Below, piece by piece: positions 54,499 through 63,556 of a stretch of DNA of 64,000 nt (the stretch's first letter is position 1; each line of letters begins with the position of its first letter). The DNA is from Streptomyces sp. F001. Lineage in GTDB: Bacteria; Actinomycetota; Actinomycetes; Streptomycetales; Streptomycetaceae. Position numbers and translations under genes: made by a program. The notes beneath the pieces are model-generated. The model was not told the origin of the DNA. It saw only the letters and a program-made list of their open reading frames with translations, and did no database searches. The stretch lies in NCBI RefSeq assembly GCF_004187715.1, contig NZ_QZWF01000002.1:372001-436000 (forward strand), in the 5' to 3' direction.

Positions 54499-55227
54499 TC
54501 AGGTACGCGCACGGACAACGGCGGCGAAGTTGGCCGTCAGGCGCCGGGCGGCCCGAGCCGAGTCCGCCTCCGCCGTCTCCGCGCGGGCGCGCAGCATCTC
54601 CAGATCGAGCCCGGCGTCGGCCAGGGCCGCCTCGTCCCACCCCGCGAGGCGGTCCGCACCGACCTCGGGATGGAACTGCACACCCCAGGCGCGCTCACCG
54701 ACCCGGAACGCCTGCACCGGGCACTGCTCGTTCTCGGCCAGATGAACTGCCTCGGGTGGCAGTGCGGTTACCTGGTCGCGGTGGTTCTGGATCGCCGGGA
54801 ATCTCGGTGGCATCCCGGCCAGGAGCGGATCGTGCCCGGCCTCGGGGCGCAGCACGATCGTGCACGATCCCCGCTCGGGCCGACCGTATTCGCCCGTCAC
54901 CTCGCCGCCCGTCGCCACGGCCAGCACCTGGGCGCCGAGGCAGATCCCGAGCAAGGGCACGCCATGGTCGGCGCATTGACGTGCGAGAGCCCGCTCAGCG
55001 GGCAACCAGGGTGCGTGCAGGTCGGCGTCGGGCAGGAAACCGCCGCCGAGCAGCACCACAGCGTCGAAGCCGGCCGAAGTGGCCGGCACCGCCGGGCCGG
55101 ACACCTCGTCGACGGTCAGCCCCTCCGCGTGCAGCCACGCCCGCAGTCGCCCGGGACCACTGCGCTCCGCGTTGCGCACCATCAGCACCCTGCGGGCGTC
55201 CCGGTCGGTGTTCGCCGCTTCTGTCAC
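54499..55227 (-). CDS. Class I glutamine amidotransferase-like protein
   Basis: 242 residues from GTG 55227, with a weak ribosome site. Nucleophile elbow LLGICLGAQVLA (Cys), and the His/Glu pair in GVQFHPEVG, both intact. GFDAVVLLGGGFLPD is the usual oxyanion strand. Stand-alone members of this class include GMP-synthase-like amidotransferases and gamma-glutamyl hydrolases; no synthase partner is nearby. It follows the DUF5701 gene by 52 bp on the same strand, so the two probably form an operon. Confidence 0.83.
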   Translation of the reverse strand: MTEAANTDRDARRVLMVRNAERSGPGRLRAWLHAEGLTVDEVSGPAVPATSAGFDAVVLLGGGFLPDADLHAPWLPAERALARQCADHGVPLLGICLGAQVLAVATGGEVTGEYGRPERGSCTIVLRPEAGHDPLLAGMPPRFPAIQNHRDQVTALPPEAVHLAENEQCPVQAFRVGERAWGVQFHPEVGADRLAGWDEAALADAGLDLEMLRARAETAEADSARAARRLTANFAAVVRART

Positions 55228-55279
55228 GAGGCACACACCATCAGGAGCCGGTGCCGGGACGCAAACCTGCCGGTGGTGG

Positions 55280-55942
55280 TCAGATGTCGCCGGCGCCCCG
55301 GGTACCGGCCGAGGCCATGCCCAGCCAGGTGTGCGGGTTTCCCTCCCAGCACCAGCCGAGTTTCGGCGCCTTCCGGCTGATCCAGATCGCCGGGACCCTG
55401 CGGTCGCCGCATCGTGAACCACCGAGGGAGAAGCACTTGTTCTTGACCAGTACCTGCGGGAAGTGGGTCACGAGAGCGATGCCCTCCTCGATGGTGAGCA
55501 GCGTGCGACCCCGCTCGGCGATGACCTTCATCGCGTCGTGGGGTACGGCGCCGCAGAACTCCTCGCCGCGTTCGATGTCGAACAGCAGATAGGCGTCCGG
55601 GTGCGGAAGTCCGGCCTCCTCGGTGGCGACGAACCGCTCCAGGGAGCCGGGCTCGAAGGAGCGGTCGACGAAGCCGGGCGTGCGCCCGCGGTGCAGCGTC
55701 GTGCGCGGCATCGTGTCCTCGATCGGCGCCACGTTCCGGGTGACGACGAGCACGAAGGGCACGCGGCCGCTCTCCGGTTCGTACGGGCCGACGGGAGCCG
55801 TCGCGGCGCGGGCGCGCAGCGGGGCGACCAGCGCGCCGAACTGGTCCGGGCCGAGTCCGGACAGCGCCGGATACCCCAGCTCCATGAGGTTACGGACCTG
55901 ACGGTCGAACTCGGCTTCACCGTCGAAGGCGGTGTCGGTCAA
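55280..55942 (-). CDS. DUF5701 family protein
   Basis: 220 residues from TTG 55942 (AAAGGGG upstream). Segments VPFVLVVTRNVAPIEDTMP, GFVDRSFEP and AYLLFDIERGEEFCG, with the C-terminal CFSLGGSRCGDRRVPAIWIS, match a conserved actinobacterial family of unknown function. Two Cys in CFSLGGSRC may bind a metal or pair. No signal peptide. First gene of an operon with the amidotransferase, divergent from the TetR at 56053. Confidence 0.75.
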   Translation of the reverse strand: MTDTAFDGEAEFDRQVRNLMELGYPALSGLGPDQFGALVAPLRARAATAPVGPYEPESGRVPFVLVVTRNVAPIEDTMPRTTLHRGRTPGFVDRSFEPGSLERFVATEEAGLPHPDAYLLFDIERGEEFCGAVPHDAMKVIAERGRTLLTIEEGIALVTHFPQVLVKNKCFSLGGSRCGDRRVPAIWISRKAPKLGWCWEGNPHTWLGMASAGTRGAGDI

Positions 55943-55986
55943 GGCGGCCCCTTTCGGAGGCGAACACGACGGAAAACTTACAATGG

Positions 55987-56000
55987 ACGTAAACTTACGT
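55987..56000. promoter_or_regulatory. ACGTAA-AC-TTACGT inverted repeat, TetR operator candidate
   Basis: A perfect 6-bp inverted repeat with a 2-nt spacer in the 110-bp, AT-rich divergent gap between DUF5701 and TetR. The overlapping TTAC-N7-GTAA at 55978-55992 suggests tandem binding sites. Confidence 0.6.
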
Positions 56001-56052
56001 GCGAGGCACACAGGGTGTCAACGTAAAAATACGGCGGGGGTAAGATTCCGCC

Positions 56053-56715
56053 ATGGGTATCGAGTCGAGCACCACGACCGCCGCCTCCGCGGCGGCCATC
56101 GGCCTGCGCGAGGCCAAGAAGCGCGAGACGCGGCAGCTGATCTCCGACCGGGCGACCGAGCTCTTCATCACGCAGGGCTTCGAGCAGACCACCATCGCCG
56201 AGATCGCCGACGCCGCCCGCGTCGCCAAGAAGACCGTGACGAACTACTTCCCCCGCAAGGAAGACCTGGCCTTCGACCACCAGGACGAGTTCGTGGCCGG
56301 TCTGGCACGTACCGTGGCCGCCCGCGAACCCGGCGAATCCGCCCTCGCGGCACTGCGCAGCTCGTTCCTGTCAGCGGTCAGGGCACAGGACCCGGTCGCC
56401 GGCTTCGCGGGCCCGGAGTTCACCCGCATGATCGCTCAGAGCCCCACCCTCACCACCTGCCTGCGCGGCCTGCACGACCAACGTGAGGACGCCCTGGCCG
56501 CGGCCCTCGCCGAAGCCACCGGCGCGGACCCCTGCGACATCACCCCACGCACGGCCGCGTCCCTGCTCGGCGGCGTCCACCGCGTCCTGTTCGGCCGCAT
56601 CCAGGAACTCACCCTCGCCGGGCACACCAACCCCGAGACCGCCTCCGTCCTCTTGCAGGAGGCCACGGAGGCGTTCACCCTCCTCGAACCGGCTCTGTCC
56701 GACTACGCCCGATGA
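56053..56715 (+). CDS. TetR family transcriptional regulator
   Basis: 220 residues. The helix-turn-helix spans REAKKRETRQLISDRATEL through TIAEIADAARVAKKTVTNYF, with PRKEDLAFDHQDEFV following. The C-terminal domain resembles the mycofactocin-type regulator class (ALLGG and FTLLEPAL regions), but that is tentative. It is divergent from the DUF5701-amidotransferase operon and probably represses that operon and itself at the AT-rich palindrome. Confidence 0.88.
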   Translation: MGIESSTTTAASAAAIGLREAKKRETRQLISDRATELFITQGFEQTTIAEIADAARVAKKTVTNYFPRKEDLAFDHQDEFVAGLARTVAAREPGESALAALRSSFLSAVRAQDPVAGFAGPEFTRMIAQSPTLTTCLRGLHDQREDALAAALAEATGADPCDITPRTAASLLGGVHRVLFGRIQELTLAGHTNPETASVLLQEATEAFTLLEPALSDYAR

Positions 56716-56739
56716 ACGCGCGGGGCCGCCGCCGGCCGC

Positions 56740-57084
56740 TCAGCCCTCCGTGTCGGAAAACCTCTCCGCGAGGTCGCGATGTCTGTCCGCGGCCGTTCTC
56801 GCCTGGGCAGGGCTGATGGCCGATCCGGGCATGCGGCCCAAACGCTCGACGTTCTCCGCGAAGCGCAGGTGCTCCTGCCGTGCGTGCTCACGGCAGGCCA
56901 GGCAGGTGACGCGATCCGGACGCGGAGAGGTCATCGCATACGGCACCCGCAGCCCGCACCCCGTAGTGACATGGCCCGGCAGATCACCGGCCAGCCCGAA
57001 GGTGGACGCCATCAGGTTGCGGACGGCCGCATCGCCCTGCACCACCTTCGACTCCACGTGAACGTGCGGATCGAACCCGCCCAT
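56740..57084 (-). CDS. Small zinc-ribbon-like protein, unknown function
   Basis: 114 residues from ATG 57084 with an excellent site (GGGAGGGAGGACAG). The core HVTTGCGLRVPYAMTSPRP then VTCLACREHA gives a HxxxxC...CxxCxxH arrangement that could bind zinc. No membrane segment. It is 37 bp downstream of galU on the same strand, so it is likely cotranscribed. I recall similar short proteins across Streptomyces, with no assigned role. Confidence 0.7.
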   Translation of the reverse strand: MGGFDPHVHVESKVVQGDAAVRNLMASTFGLAGDLPGHVTTGCGLRVPYAMTSPRPDRVTCLACREHARQEHLRFAENVERLGRMPGSAISPAQARTAADRHRDLAERFSDTEG

Positions 57085-57121
57085 CTGTCCTCCCTCCCCG
57101 ACGACCGGAACGACCGGCAGG

Positions 57122-58048
57122 TCAGTTGCCGGTGTCGTCGGCGGTGTCCGGGCGGTCGGCGTCGAGTTCGTCGACCAGGCCGCGCAGCAGGGGGCCGTAC
57201 TCGGGGTGGGCGAGGGCGAAGGCCATCTGGGCGACGAGATAGTCGGCCGGGTTGCCGGTGTCGTACCAACGGCCCTGGATGACCTGCCCGTACACCGCGC
57301 GGGTGGAGGCGTAGGCGTTGATGGCGTCGGTGAGGTAGATCTCGCCGGTCCGGTGCTCGTACCAGCGGCGGGTCTGCTCGCGCAGCTCGTCGACGATGCC
57401 CGGGGTGATCACGTAGCCGCCGATGGCCGCGTACGGGGACGGCGCATCCTGCGGTTTCGGCTTCTCGACCAGGCCGGTGATGCGCAGTTGGCCGTCGCCG
57501 AGGTCCTCCTTGACGAGGGGCACGCCGTAGCGCTGGGAGTGGGCGGGGTCCATCGGCAGCAGGGCCAGCACCGGACAGCCGGTCTGCTCGTAGGCGCGGA
57601 TCAGCTGCTGGGCGCGGGGGACCTCGGCCACGAACACGTCGTCGGGCCACAGCACCAGCACGGGCTCGTCGCCGAAGGAGCGGGCGGCGTTCAGCACCGG
57701 GGTGCCGTTGCCGTACGGGCCGTACTGGTCGAGGTAGGTGATGTGCCCCTTGCGGGCCAGCTCCGCGACCTCCTCCACCGCGTCCGCGTACGCCGTCTTG
57801 CCGTCCTTGCGCAGCTGGGCGACGAGAGCGGGGTTGGGGCGGAAGTGGTCCTGGATGAGGCTCTTGCCGCCGGAGACGACGATGGTGATGTCGGTGATGC
57901 CGGAGTCCACCAGCTCGCGCACGGTGTGCTCGATGACCGGCTTGTCGCCGACCGGAAGCATCTCCTTCGGTGTCGCCTTGGTCAGGGGCAGGAGACGGGA
58001 GCCGAGCCCGGCGGCGGGGATCACGGCCCTGCGGATCCTCGGGGACAT
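57122..58048 (-). CDS. galU: UTP-glucose-1-phosphate uridylyltransferase
   Basis: 308 residues from ATG 58048 (GAGGGAGATTCC upstream). Nucleotidyltransferase motif AVIPAAGLGSRLLPLTKATPK, PVLVLWPDDVFVAE, ITGLVEKPKP, and GGYVITPGIVDEL are diagnostic for GalU. It makes UDP-glucose, the donor for exopolysaccharide, glycolipid and trehalose synthesis. Phosphoglucomutase, which makes its substrate, is 2.7 kb away. Confidence 0.95.
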   Translation of the reverse strand: MSPRIRRAVIPAAGLGSRLLPLTKATPKEMLPVGDKPVIEHTVRELVDSGITDITIVVSGGKSLIQDHFRPNPALVAQLRKDGKTAYADAVEEVAELARKGHITYLDQYGPYGNGTPVLNAARSFGDEPVLVLWPDDVFVAEVPRAQQLIRAYEQTGCPVLALLPMDPAHSQRYGVPLVKEDLGDGQLRITGLVEKPKPQDAPSPYAAIGGYVITPGIVDELREQTRRWYEHRTGEIYLTDAINAYASTRAVYGQVIQGRWYDTGNPADYLVAQMAFALAHPEYGPLLRGLVDELDADRPDTADDTGN

Positions 58049-58161
58049 GGAATCTCCCTCGGTCGAACGGCACACCGCACCGGCCGGCACGGCATACGCC
58101 GACGCTACCAATGCCCGCCGCCGCTCTCGTTCGGGCACATGCCTGTGCTGGACTGTGATCC

Positions 58162-58857
58162 ATGGACGCGCGGGTGGTCGGAGTCGATGTCGGTTCGGTG
58201 TCGCTGGGCAGGTTCGCCTGGGCCGCCGTCGACGCACCGTTGCCGGCGCTTGTCGGACAGGGAACCGACCCGGAAGCAGCGGTCCGTGCCCTGACCGCCG
58301 CCCTCGTCTCCGGCCGGCCTGCGGCGCTGGCGCTGGAGGCACCCATGTCCGTACCGGTTCCGGACGCCGACCGGGCCGACGCATGGCAGGCGCTGGGCCG
58401 GGCCCGCGGCGGTGAGGGGAACCGGCCCTGGTCGGCAGGGGCCGGCGCGGGGGTCCTTGCCACCGGCCTGGCCCAGGCCGCGTGGATGCTGGCGAGGCTG
58501 GCACTGCTGGCTCCCGGTACGGCGGTGACCACCCAGCCCGACCGGTGGGCGGCCGCGCACGGTCCGCGGCTGCTCCTCGCCGAGGCGCTGGTGTCGGGCA
58601 CCGGCAAACCCGTGCCCAGTGCCGCCGGACCGCACGCGGCCGACGCGGAGGCGGCGGCCCGCGCCCTGGCCGAGCGCCTCCAGGCCTCCTCCGCCCCCGA
58701 GTCCGACGTGCGGTGCGCCCCGCACCGTCCGTTCAACCTGCTCGCCTCCGCGGCGATGTGGGCGGGCCTGGACCTCGGCAGGGACGAGCTCCACCTGGAC
58801 GTCCTCGTCGTCCGCGCCCGCCCCGTACCCCTTGGGCCCGACGCCTCCCGTGGGTAG
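58162..58857 (+). CDS. Hypothetical RNase H-fold-like protein
   Basis: 231 residues. The opening ARVVGVDVGSVSLGRFAWAAVD and the later LALEAPMSVPVPD resemble the first two strands and acidic residues of DUF429-type, RNase H-like proteins. There is no clear catalytic set. The middle has an Ala/Leu-rich helix (AWMLARLALLAPG). Divergent from galU. The ribosome site is poor; ATG 58162 is chosen because homology-like sequence starts directly after it. Confidence 0.55.
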   Translation: MDARVVGVDVGSVSLGRFAWAAVDAPLPALVGQGTDPEAAVRALTAALVSGRPAALALEAPMSVPVPDADRADAWQALGRARGGEGNRPWSAGAGAGVLATGLAQAAWMLARLALLAPGTAVTTQPDRWAAAHGPRLLLAEALVSGTGKPVPSAAGPHAADAEAAARALAERLQASSAPESDVRCAPHRPFNLLASAAMWAGLDLGRDELHLDVLVVRARPVPLGPDASRG

Positions 58858-58879
58858 GCCGGGGCGGCCGGCAGCTTCA

Positions 58880-59314
58880 ACTCGGGGAGGGGCTGCGCCG
58901 GGCACACCAGGAGCTGGACGGTGCGCAGCTGCGCGAGCTGAGCCGCCCCGGAGCCCCCGCCTGCTGCCCGGCGCGAGCGTGCAGGAGCGGACGAACGGCG
59001 GCGCAGCCGGCTGACGCAGGCCCCGGCAGGAAGCCGCGGCGGCGGAACAGGAGCTGCGGGCTGCCGAGAAGGACGCGGCAGCGGCCGGCCACGCGGCGAA
59101 CGAGGCCACGAGCCAGGCGGACCACGCCCGGCAGCGCGTGAGCGAGCTCGCCGAGGAGCTGGAACGCGCCGAGGAAGAGCACCGGCAGGCCCGTGCCGCC
59201 GAGCGCCGGGCGCATGAACGAGTGCGGTTCGTCGAGCGCCGGGTCCGTGAGGCCGGACGCCGAGCCGAAGCAGCCGCCGGCCAGGTCGAACGGCTCACCC
59301 CACAGCACCGGTGA
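58880..59314 (+). pseudogene. Broken coiled-coil protein gene
   Basis: Two adjoining reading frames both look like Ala/Glu/Arg-rich coiled coil: LRRAHQELDGAQLRELSR near 58885-58945, then after a frame change EAAAAEQELRAAEKDAAAAG and SELAEELERAEEEHRQARAA up to a TGA at 59312-59314. Neither frame has a start and ribosome site. It is best read as a decayed or frameshifted gene, possibly originally continuous with the gene before it. Confidence 0.5.
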
Positions 59315-59465
59315 CCGACGCGCCGCACGCCACGCCGGACCGAGAGCGCGGCAGCACGCCGGCAGCGAAGGCGTCGCCGCACGCGGAGTGGCCCGGCTCA
59401 CATGGCGCGGCGGAGGCGTCGCCGACACCATAGAGCGCGTCACCGGCAGGCTGAAGGGATCACGC

Positions 59466-62400
59466 ATGTTCCGCAAGGTGCTGGTCGCGAACCGCGGTGA
59501 GATCGCGATTCGTGCGTTCCGTGCCGGCTATGAGCTGGGCGCGAGAACCGTCGCCGTCTTCCCGCACGAGGACCGCAACTCGCTGCATCGGCTGAAGGCC
59601 GACGAGGCGTACGAGATCGGTGAGCCGGGACATCCGGTGCGGGCCTATCTCTCCGTCGAGGAGATCGTGCGTGCGGCACGCCGGGCGGGAGCGGACGCCG
59701 TGTACCCGGGCTACGGGTTCCTGTCGGAGAACCCGGACCTGGCGCGGGCCTGCGAGGAGGCCGGCATCACCTTCGTCGGCCCGAGCGCGGCGACCCTCGA
59801 ACTGACCGGGAACAAGGCACGCGCGGTGGCCGCCGCCCGCGAGGCCGGCGTACCGGTGCTGGGCTCCTCGGCTCCCTCCACCGACGTGGACGAACTGGTC
59901 CGGGCCGCCGAGGGCATCGGCTTCCCGGTGTTCGTCAAGGCGGTCGCCGGGGGAGGCGGGCGCGGTATGCGGCGCGTCGAGGACCCCGCCCTGCTGCGCG
60001 AGTCCATCGAGGCGGCGGCGCGTGAGGCGGCGTCCGCGTTCGGCGACCCGACCGTCTTCCTGGAGAAGGCCGTCGTCGATCCGCGCCACATCGAGGTGCA
60101 GATCCTCGCCGACGGGGACGGCAACGTCATCCACCTGTTCGAGCGTGACTGCTCGGTGCAGCGCCGCCACCAGAAGGTGATCGAGCTGGCGCCCGCGCCG
60201 AACCTCGACCCCGCGCTGCGCGAGCGGATCTGCGCCGACGCCGTGACGTTCGCCCGGCAGATCGGCTACCGCAACGCCGGCACCGTGGAGTTCCTGCTCG
60301 ACCCCGACGGAAACCACGTCTTCATCGAGATGAACCCGCGCATCCAGGTCGAGCACACGGTGACCGAGGAGGTCACCGACGTCGACCTCGTGCAGGCACA
60401 GCTGCGGATCGCCGCCGGCGAGACGCTGGACGACCTCGGCCTCGCGCAGGAGACCGTCACCCTGCGGGGTGCCGCACTGCAGTGCCGTATCACCACCGAG
60501 GACCCGGCCAACGGCTTCCGCCCCGACACCGGCCGGATCAGCGCCTACCGCTCGCCCGGCGGCGCGGGCATCCGGCTGGACGGCGGTACCACCCACGCCG
60601 GTACGGAGATCAGCGCGCACTTCGACTCCATGCTGGTCAAGCTCACCTGCCGGGGCCGGGACTTCGGCACGGCGATCGGGCGCGCCCGGCGTGCCGTCGC
60701 CGAGTTCCGCATCCGCGGTGTGGCCACGAACATCCCGTTCCTGCAGGCCGTGCTGGACGACCCGGACTTCCGGGCCGGACAGGTCACCACCTCGTTCATC
60801 GAGCAGCGGCCGCACCTGCTCACCGCACGCCACTCCGCCGACCGCGGCACGAAGCTGCTCACCTACCTCGCCGACGTCACGGTGAACAAGCCCCACGGCG
60901 AGCGGCCCGAGGTGATCGACCCGGCCACCAAGGTGCCGCCCCTGCCCGGGATCGAACCGCCGGCCGGGTCGCGGCAGCGGCTCGTCGAGCTCGGTCCGGA
61001 AGGTTTCGCCGGGTGGCTGCGCACCTCGCCGACGATCGGTGTCACCGACACCACCTTCCGCGACGCCCACCAGTCGCTGCTGGCCACCCGGGTCCGTACC
61101 AAGGACATGCTCGCCGTGGCCCCGGTGGTGGCCCGCACCCTGCCGCAGCTGCTGTCCCTGGAGTGCTGGGGCGGCGCCACCTACGACGTCGCGTTGCGCT
61201 TCCTCGCCGAGGACCCGTGGGAGCGGCTGGCCGCACTGCGCGAGGCCGTTCCGAACATCTGCCTGCAGATGCTGCTGCGTGGCCGCAACACCGTCGGCTA
61301 CACGCCGTACCCGACCGAGGTGACCGACGCCTTCGTGCAGGAGGCCGCGACCACCGGCGTCGACATCTTCCGCATCTTCGACGCCCTCAACGACGTCGAG
61401 CAGATGCGGCCCGCCATCGACGCCGTGCGGGAGACCGGAACGGCCGTCGCAGAGGTCGCCCTGTGCTACACCTCCGACCTGTCCGACCCGTCCGAGCGGC
61501 TGTACACGCTGGACTACTACCTCCGCCTGGCCGAGCAGATCGTGGCCGCCGGCGCCCACGTCCTGGCGGTCAAGGACATGGCGGGCCTGCTGCGCGCCCC
61601 GGCCGCCGCGACCCTCGTGTCGGCGCTGCGCCGGGAGTTCGACCTGCCGGTTCACCTCCACACCCACGACACGGCGGGCGGCCAGCTCGCCACCTACCTC
61701 GCGGCGATCCAGGCGGGCGCGGACGCGGTGGACGGTGCGGTGGCGTCCATGGCGGGCACCACCTCGCAGCCGTCGCTGTCGGCGCTGGTGGCCGCGACCG
61801 ACCACTCCGAGCGGCCCACCGGACTGGATCTGCAGGCCGTCGGCGACCTGGAACCGTACTGGGAGAGCGTCCGCAAGATCTACGCACCCTTCGAGGCCGG
61901 CCTGGCCTCGCCGACCGGGCGCGTCTACCACCACGAGATCCCCGGCGGCCAGCTTTCCAACCTGCGCACCCAGGCGATCGCGCTGGGCCTCGGCGACCGC
62001 TTCGAGGAGATCGAGGCGATGTACGCCGCCGCCGACCGGATGCTGGGCCGGCTGGTGAAGGTCACCCCCTCGTCGAAGGTGGTCGGGGACCTCGCGCTCC
62101 ATCTGGTGGGCGCCGGGGTGACGCCGGAGGACTTCGAGGCGGCACCGAACAGGTTCGACATCCCCGACTCCGTCATCGGCTTCCTGCGCGGCGAGTTGGG
62201 CAACCCGCCCGGCGGATGGCCGGAGCCGTTCCGCACCAGGGCGCTGGAGGGCCGCCCCGATCCCAGGCCCGCGCAGGACCTGTCCGCGGAGGACCGTACG
62301 GGGCTGGCGAAGGACCGGCGGGCGACGCTCAACCGGCTGCTGTTCCCCGGGCCGGCGCGCGAGTACGAGACACACCGTCAGACGTACGGCGACACCAGCG

Positions 62401-62840
62401 TCCTCGACAGCAAACACTTCTTCTACGGGCTGCGGCCCGGCAAAGAGTACGCCGTCGACCTCGAACCCGGCGTACGCCTCCTGATAGAGCTGGAGGCCGT
62501 CGGCGAGGCGGACGAACGCGGGATGCGCACCGTGATGTCCAACCTGAACGGCCAGTTGCGGCCGATCCAGGTACGTGATGCCGCCGTGGCCGCCGACATT
62601 CCGGCGACCGAGAAGGCCGACCGCGCCAACCCCGGCCATGTCGCCGCGCCGTTCGCCGGAGTGGTGACGCTCGCGGTCGCCGAGGGCGACGAGGTGGCGG
62701 CCGGTGCCACGGTGGCGACCATCGAGGCGATGAAGATGGAAGCCGCGATCACCGCCCCGAAGTCCGGCAGGGTGGCCAGGCTGGCCATCAACCCCATCCA
62801 GCAGGTGGAGGGCGGCGACCTCCTCGTCGAGATCGTGTGA
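59466..62840 (+). CDS. pyc: Pyruvate carboxylase
   Basis: 1124 residues, full length for the single-chain enzyme. Biotin carboxylase domain (1-450: VLVANRGEIAIRAFRAGYEL, VKAVAGGGGRGMRR, FIEMNPRIQVEHTVTEEVTD), carboxyltransferase TIM barrel (about 530-800: TDTTFRDAHQSLLATRVRT, HLHTHDTAGG), a PYC/OADA domain, and C-terminal biotinyl domain with biotin-Lys in IEAMKMEAAI. It carboxylates pyruvate to oxaloacetate (anaplerosis, gluconeogenesis). ATG 59466 has GAAGGGATC upstream. The next gene starts 48 bp downstream on the same strand. Confidence 0.97.
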   Translation: MFRKVLVANRGEIAIRAFRAGYELGARTVAVFPHEDRNSLHRLKADEAYEIGEPGHPVRAYLSVEEIVRAARRAGADAVYPGYGFLSENPDLARACEEAGITFVGPSAATLELTGNKARAVAAAREAGVPVLGSSAPSTDVDELVRAAEGIGFPVFVKAVAGGGGRGMRRVEDPALLRESIEAAAREAASAFGDPTVFLEKAVVDPRHIEVQILADGDGNVIHLFERDCSVQRRHQKVIELAPAPNLDPALRERICADAVTFARQIGYRNAGTVEFLLDPDGNHVFIEMNPRIQVEHTVTEEVTDVDLVQAQLRIAAGETLDDLGLAQETVTLRGAALQCRITTEDPANGFRPDTGRISAYRSPGGAGIRLDGGTTHAGTEISAHFDSMLVKLTCRGRDFGTAIGRARRAVAEFRIRGVATNIPFLQAVLDDPDFRAGQVTTSFIEQRPHLLTARHSADRGTKLLTYLADVTVNKPHGERPEVIDPATKVPPLPGIEPPAGSRQRLVELGPEGFAGWLRTSPTIGVTDTTFRDAHQSLLATRVRTKDMLAVAPVVARTLPQLLSLECWGGATYDVALRFLAEDPWERLAALREAVPNICLQMLLRGRNTVGYTPYPTEVTDAFVQEAATTGVDIFRIFDALNDVEQMRPAIDAVRETGTAVAEVALCYTSDLSDPSERLYTLDYYLRLAEQIVAAGAHVLAVKDMAGLLRAPAAATLVSALRREFDLPVHLHTHDTAGGQLATYLAAIQAGADAVDGAVASMAGTTSQPSLSALVAATDHSERPTGLDLQAVGDLEPYWESVRKIYAPFEAGLASPTGRVYHHEIPGGQLSNLRTQAIALGLGDRFEEIEAMYAAADRMLGRLVKVTPSSKVVGDLALHLVGAGVTPEDFEAAPNRFDIPDSVIGFLRGELGNPPGGWPEPFRTRALEGRPDPRPAQDLSAEDRTGLAKDRRATLNRLLFPGPAREYETHRQTYGDTSVLDSKHFFYGLRPGKEYAVDLEPGVRLLIELEAVGEADERGMRTVMSNLNGQLRPIQVRDAAVAADIPATEKADRANPGHVAAPFAGVVTLAVAEGDEVAAGATVATIEAMKMEAAITAPKSGRVARLAINPIQQVEGGDLLVEIV

Positions 62841-62887
62841 GGCGGCTGTCGGGCGGTGCCGGCCGCAGTGAGCCGAAGGGGAATGCC

Positions 62888-63556
62888 ATGGCGCAGGAGG
62901 AGCAGGACCTCGCCGAGGGCCAGCGCCGGCACTGGCAGCACACCTATGCCGCGCACCCGGGGATGTACGGCGGGCAGCCCTCCGCACCGGCCGTCCACGC
63001 CGCCGAGGTCTTCCGCAGGGGCGGGGCGCGGCATGTGCTGGAACTCGGCGCCGGGCACGGCCGCGACGCCCTGTACTTCGTCCGCGAGGGCTTCACCGTG
63101 CAGGCCACCGACTTCAGCGCCACCGGCCTGCAGCAGCTGCGGGACGCCGCCCGCGCCCAGCAGGTGGCCGAGCGCATCACCACCGCGGAGCACGACGTAC
63201 GCGATCCCCTGCCGCTGCCGGACGCCTCCGTGGACGCGGTCTTCGCGCACATGCTGCTGTGCATGGCTCTGTCCACCGAGGAGATCCACGCCCTGGTCGA
63301 TGAGGTCCGGCGCGTCCTGCGGCCGGGCGGCGTCTTCGTCTACACCGTGCGGCACACCGGCGACGCGCACTACGGCGCCGGCACCGCGCACGGTGACGAC
63401 ATCTACGAGCACGGCGGCTTCGCCGTGCACTTCTTCCCCCGCGAACTGGTCGACGCCCTCGCGCACGGCTGGACGCTCGACGAGGTCCACTCCTTCGAGG
63501 AAGGCGATCTGCCCCGCCGCCTGTGGCGCGTGACCCAGACTCTGCCCCGTGCCTAA
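62888..63556 (+). CDS. SAM-dependent methyltransferase
   Basis: 222 residues from ATG 62888 (GAAGGGGAATGCC upstream); a GTG at 62837 overlaps the pyc stop but lacks a good site. Motifs: VLELGAGHGRDALYFV, VQATDFSATGLQQL, VDAVFAHMLLCMALS and VLRPGGVFVYTVRHTGD are class I methyltransferase motifs of the UbiE/ubiquinone type. The substrate is unknown. It shares four bases of its 3' end with the convergent PP2C gene (63553-63556). Confidence 0.88.
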   Translation: MAQEEQDLAEGQRRHWQHTYAAHPGMYGGQPSAPAVHAAEVFRRGGARHVLELGAGHGRDALYFVREGFTVQATDFSATGLQQLRDAARAQQVAERITTAEHDVRDPLPLPDASVDAVFAHMLLCMALSTEEIHALVDEVRRVLRPGGVFVYTVRHTGDAHYGAGTAHGDDIYEHGGFAVHFFPRELVDALAHGWTLDEVHSFEEGDLPRRLWRVTQTLPRA

